64,000 nt of DNA from DTU013 sp964512095 (lineage in GTDB: Bacteria > Bacillota > Clostridia > Acetivibrionales > DTU013), in NCBI GenBank assembly GCA_964512095.1, contig CAZEIH010000003.1, positions 55,031 to 119,030 of the forward strand, written 5' to 3'. Numbering within the stretch: position 1 is the stretch's first letter; the number at the start of each line of letters is the position of its first letter. This document shows positions 33,685 to 41,937 of the stretch, in pieces. A program made the translations under genes and the position numbers. The notes beneath the pieces were generated by a model that was not told where the DNA came from, did no database searches, and was given only the letters and a program-made list of their open reading frames with translations.

Positions 33685-33731
33685 CATCCACGTTGCTCAT
33701 ATAATTCATATATGTTTAGTATATTATAGCT

Positions 33732-33760
33732 ATAATACAACGTTCTATAAATATTGTCAA
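33732..33760 (-). promoter_or_regulatory. Promoter directed toward cysK
   Basis: On the minus strand TTGACA (33755-33760) and TATTAT (33732-33737) are 17 bases apart. The transcript would start near 33725. Confidence 0.7.
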
Positions 33761-33799
33761 TAGTTTTTTTAATACTTTGCATATATGTATTGTATGCTA

Positions 33800-33828
33800 T
33801 TGACAAATACTGTGCCATATCTTATTAT
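33800..33828 (+). promoter_or_regulatory. Promoter of the Rrf2/trans-sulfuration operon
   Basis: TTGACA (33800-33805) and TATTAT (33823-33828) have a 17-base spacer. It faces away from the cysK promoter; the two -35 boxes are 39 bases apart, leaving room for one shared operator. GCATA and TATGC in this gap form a small inverted repeat. Confidence 0.75.
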
Positions 33829-33868
33829 ATGAATACATACTAATTATATATGAAATGAGGAACTTACT

Positions 33869-34315
33869 ATGAGGATCTCCGCCAAGGGACGTTACGCGCT
33901 GGCAGCCGCAATAAATTTAGCGCAGAGATATGACAATGGAGAATATATTACAGTCATCAGCATCTCCGAGAGGCTGGGCATCTCTAAAATCTATCTGGAG
34001 CAGGTCTTTTCGATGCTGAAGCGCGGCGATATTGTCAAATCTATAAAGGGTGCCCAGGGTGGCTATCAGCTCGTTCGAATGCCTGGGCAGATAACTGTGC
34101 TGGATGTTCTGGCAGCTGTTGAAACCTCCTTGTTTGAGACTGCAGAGGACACTGTACCAGAAAAAGTACCAGAAATTGAAGAAGCTATACGCTCGTCTGT
34201 TTTTGATATCATGGACAAATCAATAAACGATACATTGTCCCAGATCACCTTGGATGATTTAGTTGCAGAAACCGAAAAACACAAGCGGGAACAGACGATC
34301 ATGTACTATATTTAA
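33869..34315 (+). CDS. Rrf2-family (CymR-like) transcriptional regulator
   Basis: The 148-residue DNA-binding protein has the Rrf2 winged helix (MRISAKGRYALAAAINLAQ, SISERLGISKIYLEQVFSML and the wing GAQGGYQLVR). It contains no cysteine at all, so it is not an Fe-S sensor like IscR or NsrR and fits the CymR type that controls cysteine and methionine interconversion. Its operon mates are two PLP enzymes of trans-sulfuration and the divergent gene is cysK. GAGG precedes the ATG. Confidence 0.88.
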   Translation: MRISAKGRYALAAAINLAQRYDNGEYITVISISERLGISKIYLEQVFSMLKRGDIVKSIKGAQGGYQLVRMPGQITVLDVLAAVETSLFETAEDTVPEKVPEIEEAIRSSVFDIMDKSINDTLSQITLDDLVAETEKHKREQTIMYYI

Positions 34316-34336
34316 TCATGTGATAGGAGAATTTTT

Positions 34337-35476
34337 ATGGAATTTGACACCTTATGCATTCATGGATGCAATAATAAATATGAAAAAACAGGCGCTGTGA
34401 GTGTCCCAATTTTCCAGTCGGCCACCTTTGTACATCCCGGCGTCGGGCTAAGTACAGGATACGATTATTCTAGAGTACAGAATCCAACACGGGAGCATCT
34501 GGAGAAAACCATTGCAAGGCTTGAAAACGGCAGCGATGCCATGGCTTTTTCCACAGGTATGGCTGCTGTCACAGCGCTCATGGAACTATTTTGTTCAGGT
34601 GACCATATCATTGCCTCAGACGATCTTTACGGCGGCTCTCACAGGCTGTTTCACCATATATCAATGAAAAATGGTCTTTCCTTTGACCTTGTTGATACCT
34701 CGGATTTATCAATAATCGCCTCACGCATTAGGCCTGAGACAAAAGCTGTCTTTGTTGAAACACCGACAAATCCGATGATGCAGGTCACAGATCTGGCTGC
34801 TGTCTCAGAACTTTGTAAAAAGCATGATCTATTGCTGATTGTGGACAATACGTTCCTGACGCCGTATTTTCAAAGGCCTCTAGAGCTTGGAGCCGATATT
34901 GTGGTCCATAGCGGTACAAAATATCTTGGAGGGCACAACGACACGCTGGCCGGTTTTCTGGTGGTTTCTGACAGCGCATTGTCCCAGCGGCTGCGCTTCA
35001 TTTACAAGACAACAGGCGCCTGCCTCTCCCCCTTTGACAGCTGGCTCATGATTCGTGGGATTAAAACATTGGCTGTTCGGATGGAGCGCCAGCAAGAAAG
35101 CGCATTGAAAATCGCCCATTGGCTATGTTTGCATGAAAATATCAAATCAGTTTACTATGTGGGGCTTCCGTCCCATCCACACTATGAGATTTCAAGGAAA
35201 CAGGCCACAGGCTTTGGGGCCATGATTTCCTTTGTAACAGATTGCGAGAAGACAGCCCTTGGGCTTTTGGAGAATGTGAAGATTATACAGTATGCTGAAA
35301 GCTTAGGCGGGGTGGAAAGCCTCATTACTTACCCCATGCTGCAAACTCACGCCGACATTCCAAGACAGGACCGCGAGGCCAAGGGTATAAATGAACGACT
35401 GCTACGGCTTTCCGTTGGGCTGGAATCCGCTGAAGACCTTATTGAAGATCTAAAACAGGCATTGGAGGCTAATTGA
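34337..35476 (+). CDS. Trans-sulfuration PLP enzyme (cystathionine gamma-synthase / lyase type)
   Basis: A 379-residue enzyme of the Cys/Met metabolism PLP family. Visible are the substrate loop YDYSRVQNPTREHLE, FSTGMAAVTA, FVETPTNPMMQVTD and the PLP-lysine motif VVHSGTKYLGGHNDTLAG, and the C-terminal LRLSVGLESAEDLIEDL. These are shared by MetB, MetC, CGL and MegL, and I cannot safely tell them apart from sequence alone; linkage to CysK and a CymR-like regulator favours cystathionine synthesis or cleavage. AGGAG precedes the ATG. The next gene begins two bases after its stop. Confidence 0.92.
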   Translation: MEFDTLCIHGCNNKYEKTGAVSVPIFQSATFVHPGVGLSTGYDYSRVQNPTREHLEKTIARLENGSDAMAFSTGMAAVTALMELFCSGDHIIASDDLYGGSHRLFHHISMKNGLSFDLVDTSDLSIIASRIRPETKAVFVETPTNPMMQVTDLAAVSELCKKHDLLLIVDNTFLTPYFQRPLELGADIVVHSGTKYLGGHNDTLAGFLVVSDSALSQRLRFIYKTTGACLSPFDSWLMIRGIKTLAVRMERQQESALKIAHWLCLHENIKSVYYVGLPSHPHYEISRKQATGFGAMISFVTDCEKTALGLLENVKIIQYAESLGGVESLITYPMLQTHADIPRQDREAKGINERLLRLSVGLESAEDLIEDLKQALEAN

Positions 35477-35478
35477 AG

Positions 35479-36672
35479 ATGAAGTATTCTTTTGATAAAA
35501 TCATCGACCGACGTGGAACGGACTCTATAAAGTATGACTTTGCCGCAACTAGGGGAAAGCCTGATAGCATCCTCCCGCTTTGGGTGGCTGACATGGATTT
35601 TCAGGCTCCACAGGAGGTGCTGGAGGCACTGGTTAATAAGAGCCGTCACGGTATCTTCGGCTACAGCGATACCATCGGCGACGATTATTTTAACGCCCTG
35701 GCATGCTGGTATGAAGATCGTTTTGACTGGCGTCCTTCCCCCGAAGGGCTCGTGAAAGCTCCCAGTGTTGTATTCGCCATATGCACCGCAATCCGTGCTC
35801 TGACCAGTGAGGGTGACGCTGTCCTGATTCAGCAGCCAGTTTACTATCCTTTTGCAGAATCAGTGAACATAAACAGGCGCCAGCTGGTAGTAAATGAGTT
35901 GGTTTATCATGACGGCAGATATTGCATTGATCTAGCTGACTTTGAAAACAAAGTGATCCAGAATCGGGTGAAGCTTTTTATTCTCTGCAGTCCCCACAAC
36001 CCTGTGGGGCGCGTATGGACAAGAAATGAGCTGGCCGCAATGGGAGATATCTGCGTAAAGCACGGCGTAAAGGTGGTTTCGGATGAGATTCACGCCGATT
36101 TCATCTACCCTGGGTATCGCCACCAGGTTTTTGAGGCCATCAAACCCGAATATTCAGACATTACCATTACCTGCACTGCGCCCACCAAGACCTTTAATCT
36201 GGCAGGGCTCCAGATTTCAAATATTTTTATATCAAATGCCGAAATGCGAAAACAGTTTATTAGGGAAATCGACAGAACCGGCTACAGCCAGCCCAACGTA
36301 ATGGGGCTTACGGCATGCAAGGCCGCCTATAAGTATGGAGCCCAATGGCTAGATGAACTGATGGTTTACCTTGCATCAAATCTCACTCTCGCCCGGAACT
36401 TTCTCGCACAGGAACTTCCCTCTATTCGGCTTGTTGAACCGGAGGGCACATATCTGATATGGCTTGACTGCCGCGCACTTGAGCTTTCAGACAAAGAGCT
36501 TGATGAGCTGATCGTGCACAGGGCAGGCCTGTGGCTAGATCCGGGAACCATGTTCGGCACCGGCGGAGAGGGTTTTCAGCGCATAAACATTGCGTGCCCC
36601 GCATCCGTTCTTCAAAATGCCCTTGAGAAGCTTGAGAAGGCTTTCCGAGCGCCGAATTCCATGCAGATTTGA
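35479..36672 (+). CDS. patB: MalY/PatB-type cystathionine beta-lyase
   Basis: A 397-residue fold-type I PLP enzyme of the MalY/PatB group, which releases homocysteine, ammonia and pyruvate from cystathionine. Motifs are LPLWVADMDFQAPQEV, HGIFGYSD, SPHNPVGRVWTRNEL, VSDEIHADF and the PLP-lysine in TCTAPTKTFNLAGLQ. The ATG at 35479 lies ten bases after GGAGG; a TTG two codons earlier overlaps the upstream stop and is the alternative. It is the last gene of the Rrf2 operon, convergent with a fragment at 36679. Confidence 0.9.
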   Translation: MKYSFDKIIDRRGTDSIKYDFAATRGKPDSILPLWVADMDFQAPQEVLEALVNKSRHGIFGYSDTIGDDYFNALACWYEDRFDWRPSPEGLVKAPSVVFAICTAIRALTSEGDAVLIQQPVYYPFAESVNINRRQLVVNELVYHDGRYCIDLADFENKVIQNRVKLFILCSPHNPVGRVWTRNELAAMGDICVKHGVKVVSDEIHADFIYPGYRHQVFEAIKPEYSDITITCTAPTKTFNLAGLQISNIFISNAEMRKQFIREIDRTGYSQPNVMGLTACKAAYKYGAQWLDELMVYLASNLTLARNFLAQELPSIRLVEPEGTYLIWLDCRALELSDKELDELIVHRAGLWLDPGTMFGTGGEGFQRINIACPASVLQNALEKLEKAFRAPNSMQI

Positions 36673-36678
36673 AGCATA

Positions 36679-36972
36679 TTACTTGAACACCGAACCACCC
36701 GTTGTGCCGGAAAACCACACATACCCAGAGGAAGCAGTGGCATTGAACACAAGGGTATCATCTATCATGGCAAATACGTAGACATATTTACCATCATCTG
36801 TATTCAACGTCAGTGTGTCACCGTCAATCTCATAAGCTCCATGACCAATATAACTGCTGAGAGGTGAAAAGGTAAAGGTAAAAGTCCCATTATCATTAAG
36901 AACAACTCCAGCGGTTTTCATAACATCCTCCGGATCGTTGAAACTGTATACACGGGTACGCACTCCTTGCAT
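36679..36972 (-). pseudogene. C-terminal fragment of a sensor-associated lipoprotein domain
   Basis: The frame reads YSFNDPEDVMKTAGVVLNDN, GTFTFTFSPLSSYIGHGAYE, IDGDTLTLNTDDGKYVYVF and ends GGSVFK. This beta-rich domain is typical of the C-terminal part of clostridial secreted or M56-linked proteins. There is no signal peptide, membrane segment or ribosome site, and the start is unclear, so it is probably a remnant of a longer gene. Confidence 0.55.
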
Positions 36973-37054
36973 TTGCAGGAGTATCCATGCTGCCGGAAAA
37001 TGTTTTTCAATGATATTTTCTGCATTGGTCCGGAAACCCTCTAATGCAGTAGAG

Positions 37055-37085
37055 TGTGATTTAGGAATACAGAAATGAAATCACA
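37055..37085. promoter_or_regulatory. Inverted repeat before the ATPase gene
   Basis: TGTGATTT (37055-37062) and AAATCACA (37078-37085) form an eight-bp inverted repeat with a 15-base spacer, a possible operator 42 bases before the gene start. Confidence 0.4.
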
Positions 37086-37126
37086 TTGTAAGTGAACGTA
37101 TGACCAAACTGTGCTAAAATATTGTT

Positions 37127-37873
37127 ATGACTAATCAATTTATTAGAAGCGTAGCTTTAAAGAGGGACTTGATTGAATCATTCGATGAATATCCATTTTG
37201 TCTGCCTGCCATAAAGAGCATAGATAGTCTGGAACTACATCCCAAGGTAACCTACATCGTAGGGGAAAACGGCACAGGCAAATCAACGATACTGGAATCC
37301 ATTGCAGCTGCCTTCGGCTTTAATCCCGAGGGCGGGTCAATAAATTACATGTTTTCCACTGTCGACTCCCACTCAGCCCTCTACAACTATATCAGGCTGG
37401 TCAAAGGCACAAAAAGGCCAAAGGACGGGTTCTTTCTGCGAGCAGAGAGCTACTATAATGTTGCCTCCTATGTCGATGAGCTAGACAGGACCACCCGCGG
37501 TGCAATCCCGTTGAGGGAGTCCTTCGGCGGCAAATCTCTACATGAGCAGTCTCATGGAGAATCCTTCTTTGCTCTCTTCAAAAATCGGTTTAGAGGTAAT
37601 GGGCTGTATATACTTGACGAGCCTGAGGCTGCCCTGTCACCCACCAGACAGATGTCCTTTATCACAAGGATGCACGATCTGGCAGAAATGGGATCACAAT
37701 TTATCATTGCAACTCATTCCCCAATTATAATGGCGTACCCCGATTCATATATATACGAAATAGGAGACAGCATTAAGAGGTCCAGATACGAGGAAACTGA
37801 GCATTACCAGATTATGAAGGCATTCATTAACAATAAGGACAAAATGCTGAAGGAATTAATGCTACCCTTCTGA
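37127..37873 (+). CDS. ABC-type AAA ATPase
   Basis: The 248-residue soluble protein is a compact ABC/SMC-type ATPase: Walker A VGENGTGKST, Q-loop region, an ABC signature-like LHEQSHGESFFALF, Walker B LYILDEPEAALSP and the H-loop ATHSPII. It belongs to the stand-alone AAA_15/AAA_21-like group, some of which partner with nucleases in defence, but no nuclease is adjacent. There is no visible Shine-Dalgarno sequence; TAAAAT eight bases before the ATG could be a -10 box of a leaderless message. Function is unknown. Confidence 0.83.
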   Translation: MTNQFIRSVALKRDLIESFDEYPFCLPAIKSIDSLELHPKVTYIVGENGTGKSTILESIAAAFGFNPEGGSINYMFSTVDSHSALYNYIRLVKGTKRPKDGFFLRAESYYNVASYVDELDRTTRGAIPLRESFGGKSLHEQSHGESFFALFKNRFRGNGLYILDEPEAALSPTRQMSFITRMHDLAEMGSQFIIATHSPIIMAYPDSYIYEIGDSIKRSRYEETEHYQIMKAFINNKDKMLKELMLPF

Positions 37874-37972
37874 AGGAAAATGGTGTATCATTAAAAATGT
37901 TTACATCAGTATGGCATTAGTTGTATTTTATGTAACAAGCTAACTATAACTTTATGAAAAGGAGTTAAATAT

Positions 37973-38632
37973 ATGGATATAAGGATCAGCGATCTTTTTG
38001 ATCTAAATGAATGCTTTGAAAGGGATATATTTAATGGTCTAGAGTATCCGTGGGAAGCTCTACCAAAAATAAAAGACTTCCTGCTGGAATTCGCAAAAAC
38101 ACTGCCTTCAGATTTTGAACAGATTAGTGATTTTGTTTGGGTCGGCAAAGGCACTACTATTGAAAAAACAGTTTTGATAAAGGGGCCTGCTATCATTGGC
38201 TATAATTGTGAGCTCAGGCAGTGCGCATATATCAGGGACAACGTAATCATTGGAAATGAATGTGTCATCGGCAACTCTACAGAGCTTAAAAACGCTCTGC
38301 TATTCAACAAGGTGCAGGTTCCCCACTTCAACTATGTAGGTGACTCAATCCTCGGCTACAAGGCCCACACCGGCGCCGGCGTTATCTGCTCCAACCTGAA
38401 GTCGAATGGCAGAAATGTGAAGGTAAGTAATGGCATTATAGCGATAGAAACAGCTCTGAGGAAGTTCGGCGCAATGATAGGCGACAACTCAGAAATCGGC
38501 TGCAACTCTGTATTAAACCCGGGCACAGTCATCGGCAAAAACAGTATCGTTTATCCGCTGACACCTGTTAGAGGCTATGTACCGAGTAGTCACATACTTA
38601 AAAACAACGGCACCATGGTTCCAAGATTATAG
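37973..38632 (+). CDS. Left-handed beta-helix nucleotidyltransferase-like protein
   Basis: The 219-residue protein consists of a short helical N-terminus followed by hexapeptide repeats ([LIV]-G-x4) such as VWVGKGTTIEKTVLIKGPAI, IGYNCELRQCAY, NVIIGNECVIG and IGDNSEIGCNS. This is the acyltransferase-like helix of GlmU and sugar-nucleotide pyrophosphorylase-like proteins, without a pyrophosphorylase domain. It is convergent with glmM, the enzyme before GlmU in UDP-GlcNAc synthesis, which hints at a related task. AGGAG precedes the ATG. Confidence 0.82.
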   Translation: MDIRISDLFDLNECFERDIFNGLEYPWEALPKIKDFLLEFAKTLPSDFEQISDFVWVGKGTTIEKTVLIKGPAIIGYNCELRQCAYIRDNVIIGNECVIGNSTELKNALLFNKVQVPHFNYVGDSILGYKAHTGAGVICSNLKSNGRNVKVSNGIIAIETALRKFGAMIGDNSEIGCNSVLNPGTVIGKNSIVYPLTPVRGYVPSSHILKNNGTMVPRL

Positions 38633-38663
38633 AGAGTCAGGAATTTCATTCTCTCCGCTTCAC

Positions 38664-40013
38664 TCATCCGAGCCTTTCCTCGATAACCGCGGCCAGGCCT
38701 GCAGCGCGTTTTGTGATGTACTCCTGGTCCTTTCCCTCTATCATTACACGCACCAACGGTTCCGTGCCTGAAGGCCTGATTAACACCCTGCCCTCACCAT
38801 GGAATTCTTCCTCCAGCTCGCAGCAAAGCTTCGCAACCAATTCATCCTCCATATATCTGTGCTTATTTTCATTCTTTACCTTTGCGTTCCTCAATACCTG
38901 TGGCAACACCTGCATAACGGCTGCCAGCTCAGATAACTTCTTACCCGCGGACTTCAGTACACATAGTAGCTGAACAGCTGTCAAAAGGCCATCTCCTGTA
39001 GTATTGTGCTTTAGGAATATAACATGGCCTGACTGTTCTCCTCCAAGTATGTATCCCTTGTCAAGCATTTCCTCTAGCACATATCTGTCCCCAACCTTGG
39101 TTTTGACAAGCTTTAGACCTTTTTCCCGTGCCATTATATCAAAACCCAGATTACTCATAACTGTAGCAACTACTGTATCATCGGCAAGACATCCCCTATT
39201 TTTCAACTCTAGTGCGATAATTGCCATGATTTGATCACCATCAACCATCTCACCATTTTCATCAACAGCAAGTACCCTGTCCGCATCGCCATCAAAGGCA
39301 AAACCAATATCAGCACCAGTTTCCACAACATATTTTTTAATCTGCGACATGTGTGTTGAACCGCAGTCGCGGTTTATGTTTATTCCGTTAGGATTGTTGT
39401 TGGTAGTGAACACCTCAGCGCCCAGCTCCGCAAATAGCGTGGGTGCTGACAGGTAGGATGCACCATTAGCACAGTCTATAGCAACCTTCAGCCCCTCTAA
39501 ATCACAATCAACAGTTCCCCTGATAAAATCCACATAGTCCCTTAATGCATTTTTACTTTCACTTTTCTTCCCCACACCCTCACCTGTGGGAAGAGTAATG
39601 TCCTCAAGACCGTTATTAATCAGCTCTTCTATTCTGTCCTCTGTAGCATCGGGTAGCTTATACCCTCTTGAATCGAAAAATTTGATGCCATTAAATTCGA
39701 ATGGATTATGGGATGCTGATATAACAATACCTGCATCCGCCTTGTAAAGTCTTGTCAAATAGGCTATAGCAGGCGTTGGTAGCACTCCCAGACAAACTGC
39801 CTCAGCACCCATTGAGCATATTCCTGCAACAAGAGCAGCCTCAAGCATATGGCCTGATATCCTTGTGTCCATTCCAACCAATATCCTTGCTGTATGCTTT
39901 GCTTCTGATGTCAGTACATACGCTCCCGCCTGGCCTAGCTTGTGTGCCAGCTCAGCTGTAAGCTCAGTATTTGCTATGCCTCTTACACCATCTGTTCCGA
40001 AAAGTCTTGCCAT
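38664..40013 (-). CDS. glmM: Phosphoglucosamine mutase
   Basis: GlmM interconverts glucosamine-6-phosphate and glucosamine-1-phosphate for peptidoglycan precursor synthesis. The 449-residue protein has the phosphoserine loop VISASHNPFEFNGIKFF, metal loop AFDGDADRVLAVDE, sugar loop GGEQSGHVIF and phosphate loop RPSGTEPLVRVMIEG. It opens MARLFGTDGVRGIAN, the standard start. It lies in the conserved order cdaA-cdaR-glmM on the minus strand, but an FAD protein gene is inserted before it. In Bacillus and Staphylococcus GlmM can inhibit CdaA. Confidence 0.97.
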   Translation of the reverse strand: MARLFGTDGVRGIANTELTAELAHKLGQAGAYVLTSEAKHTARILVGMDTRISGHMLEAALVAGICSMGAEAVCLGVLPTPAIAYLTRLYKADAGIVISASHNPFEFNGIKFFDSRGYKLPDATEDRIEELINNGLEDITLPTGEGVGKKSESKNALRDYVDFIRGTVDCDLEGLKVAIDCANGASYLSAPTLFAELGAEVFTTNNNPNGININRDCGSTHMSQIKKYVVETGADIGFAFDGDADRVLAVDENGEMVDGDQIMAIIALELKNRGCLADDTVVATVMSNLGFDIMAREKGLKLVKTKVGDRYVLEEMLDKGYILGGEQSGHVIFLKHNTTGDGLLTAVQLLCVLKSAGKKLSELAAVMQVLPQVLRNAKVKNENKHRYMEDELVAKLCCELEEEFHGEGRVLIRPSGTEPLVRVMIEGKDQEYITKRAAGLAAVIEERLG

Positions 40014-40213
40014 TATGCAACCCCCTGAAATCGTTTTTATTAATTATCAATAATAGTTCTACATCAAGCCTTACTTTCGCTACGTTAGTAGCATATTCTT
40101 CATAAGTATATATGACAATGCCTATTATACCTATAATATTTTTACATAACAAGTATTATTATTAATATTTTACATTTATTATCACGTTTCCCGATTTTAT
40201 GTGTTATAGTAGC

Positions 40214-41821
40214 TTACTTAGGAGCAGAATATGTCCTGATAATACTTTCTGCCACACGAATACCATCGACAGCTGCACTGACAATTCCGCCGGCATATCC
40301 CGCTCCTTCGCCGCAAGGATACAATCCTCTTAATCCTTCAGCCTCATATGTATCACTCCGGAGCATCCTTACCGGTGATGATGTCCTTGTTTCAACCCCT
40401 GTCAACACAGCATCAGCCATGGCAAAGCCCTTCACCCTACGGTCAAATTGCATAACTGCTTCTTTTATAGAAGCCGTAATGAATGTAGGAAGACACAGGT
40501 TAATGTCGCCGAACCCTACCTGCCCTGTGTAGCTAGGCTTAACTGCTCCAAATTCCTTGGATGGCCTGGCTTCTAAAAAATCCCTCAGTAGCTGCACCGG
40601 CGCTGCACCAATGCTACCACCCACCTTGAACGCTTCCTTTTCCCATCTACGCTGGAATGCAACTCCCGCCAGAGGATCTCTGCCCCCAAAATCACTTGGC
40701 TCCACAGATGCGACAAATGCGCTGTTGGCATTTTCCCCGTCTCTGGCAAAATAGCTCATTCCGTTAGTAACTATTGTATCAGATTCAGAGGCTGCCGCAA
40801 CTACTACCCCACCGGGACACATACAAAAGGAGTACACTGTCCTACCATTTGCCCCTGCCCTACCACCTATTTTACAAAACAACTGATAATCAGCCGGGCC
40901 GATTTTACTACTAATGCTTGGACTGCCATATTGGGCGGCGTCAATGATTTCCTGGGGATGCTCTATTCGCACACCTATTGAAAATGGTTTTTGTACCATA
41001 ACAACACCACTATCCAAAAGCTGGGCAAAGGTATCCCTGGCACTGTGGCCTAGAGCAAGTATTACCACACCTGCTTTTATGTCCTCGCAATTATTTACCG
41101 TAACACCCTCAGTGCGGTTGCCTCGAAACAATACCGAGGTTACTTTGGCTCGAAACCGTATTTCACCGCCTAGCTCAAGAAGCCTTTTTTTCATGTTTGC
41201 AACAACATTTTGGAGCACATCCGAGCCAATATGAGGCTTTGACTTGTAGAGTATTTCATCAGCCGCACCGAAATTGTGGTACAGCTCCAGTACCTTATCG
41301 CAACGTCTGTCGTTAATGCGGGTAGTCAGCTTGCCATCAGAAAAGGTACCAGCCCCTCCTTCTCCGAACTGAACATTGCTTTCAGTGTCCAAGCACCCTG
41401 TTTCCCAGTATTTTTCCACTGTCTCAGTCCGCTTTTCGACACACTCTCCCTGTTCTAGTACAATGGGCTTATACCCCGCCTCTGCCAGTATCAAAGCAGC
41501 AAACATGCCCGCAGGACCGCTTCCTACCACCACCGGCCTTCCATCCAGCTTAGCATCCCCTTGTACCATAGGCTCCTCAGGCTCTTCTATAACCTCTCTG
41601 ACAATGCCCCCCTTTTTATAGGACCGAGTATCGCTTATTTCTACCAAAACAGAATAAACCCGGCTCACGTCGGGTTTTCTTCTTGCATCTATAGCCTCTT
41701 TGGTTATTCTGAAATTAATAAAATCATTGATGCCTACACCAAGCCTTCCAGCAGCCATCTTCCTGAGCTCTTCCCCGCTGGCATTTAGAGGCAGTCTGAG
41801 TTCATTAATAATAAGCTTCAT
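40214..41821 (-). CDS. FAD-dependent dehydrogenase-like protein (COG2509)
   Basis: A 535-residue flavoprotein with an N-terminal domain of about 90 residues and then a two-dinucleotide-binding domain: VVGSGPAGMFAALILAEAGY (about 96-115), FGEGGAGTFSDGKLTTRIND, RAGANGRTVYSFCMCPGG and a C-terminal LYPCGEGAGYAGGIVSAAVDG. This is the widespread but uncharacterised COG2509 group. It follows cdaR on the same strand and precedes glmM, interrupting the usual cdaA-cdaR-glmM order. A link to cell-wall or c-di-AMP control is not shown. Confidence 0.88.
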   Translation of the reverse strand: MKLIINELRLPLNASGEELRKMAAGRLGVGINDFINFRITKEAIDARRKPDVSRVYSVLVEISDTRSYKKGGIVREVIEEPEEPMVQGDAKLDGRPVVVGSGPAGMFAALILAEAGYKPIVLEQGECVEKRTETVEKYWETGCLDTESNVQFGEGGAGTFSDGKLTTRINDRRCDKVLELYHNFGAADEILYKSKPHIGSDVLQNVVANMKKRLLELGGEIRFRAKVTSVLFRGNRTEGVTVNNCEDIKAGVVILALGHSARDTFAQLLDSGVVMVQKPFSIGVRIEHPQEIIDAAQYGSPSISSKIGPADYQLFCKIGGRAGANGRTVYSFCMCPGGVVVAAASESDTIVTNGMSYFARDGENANSAFVASVEPSDFGGRDPLAGVAFQRRWEKEAFKVGGSIGAAPVQLLRDFLEARPSKEFGAVKPSYTGQVGFGDINLCLPTFITASIKEAVMQFDRRVKGFAMADAVLTGVETRTSSPVRMLRSDTYEAEGLRGLYPCGEGAGYAGGIVSAAVDGIRVAESIIRTYSAPK

Positions 41822-41837
41822 TTATAAACCTTCCCTT

Positions 41838-41937
41838 ACAGTTTGTCACCAGTATTTTATCTATCATCCATCCTCTACGGATTTGTCACCAGCATTCTCT
41901 CTATCATCCATCCTCTACGGATTTGTCACCGGTATAT
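41838..41937. repeat. 40-bp direct repeat at the end of cdaR
   Basis: The unit TTTGTCACCAGTATTTTATC plus the next 20 bases occurs about 2.5 times. The most upstream unit includes the last codons and stop of cdaR, so the others look like duplications of the gene end. Confidence 0.8.

Noticed and set aside
33563..33818. Repeat-encoded frames on both strands (Ala/Val/Leu and Glu/Gln/His repeats)
   Set aside because: They come from the nine-base repeat; the minus-strand frame starts upstream of the cysK promoter and neither has a ribosome site.
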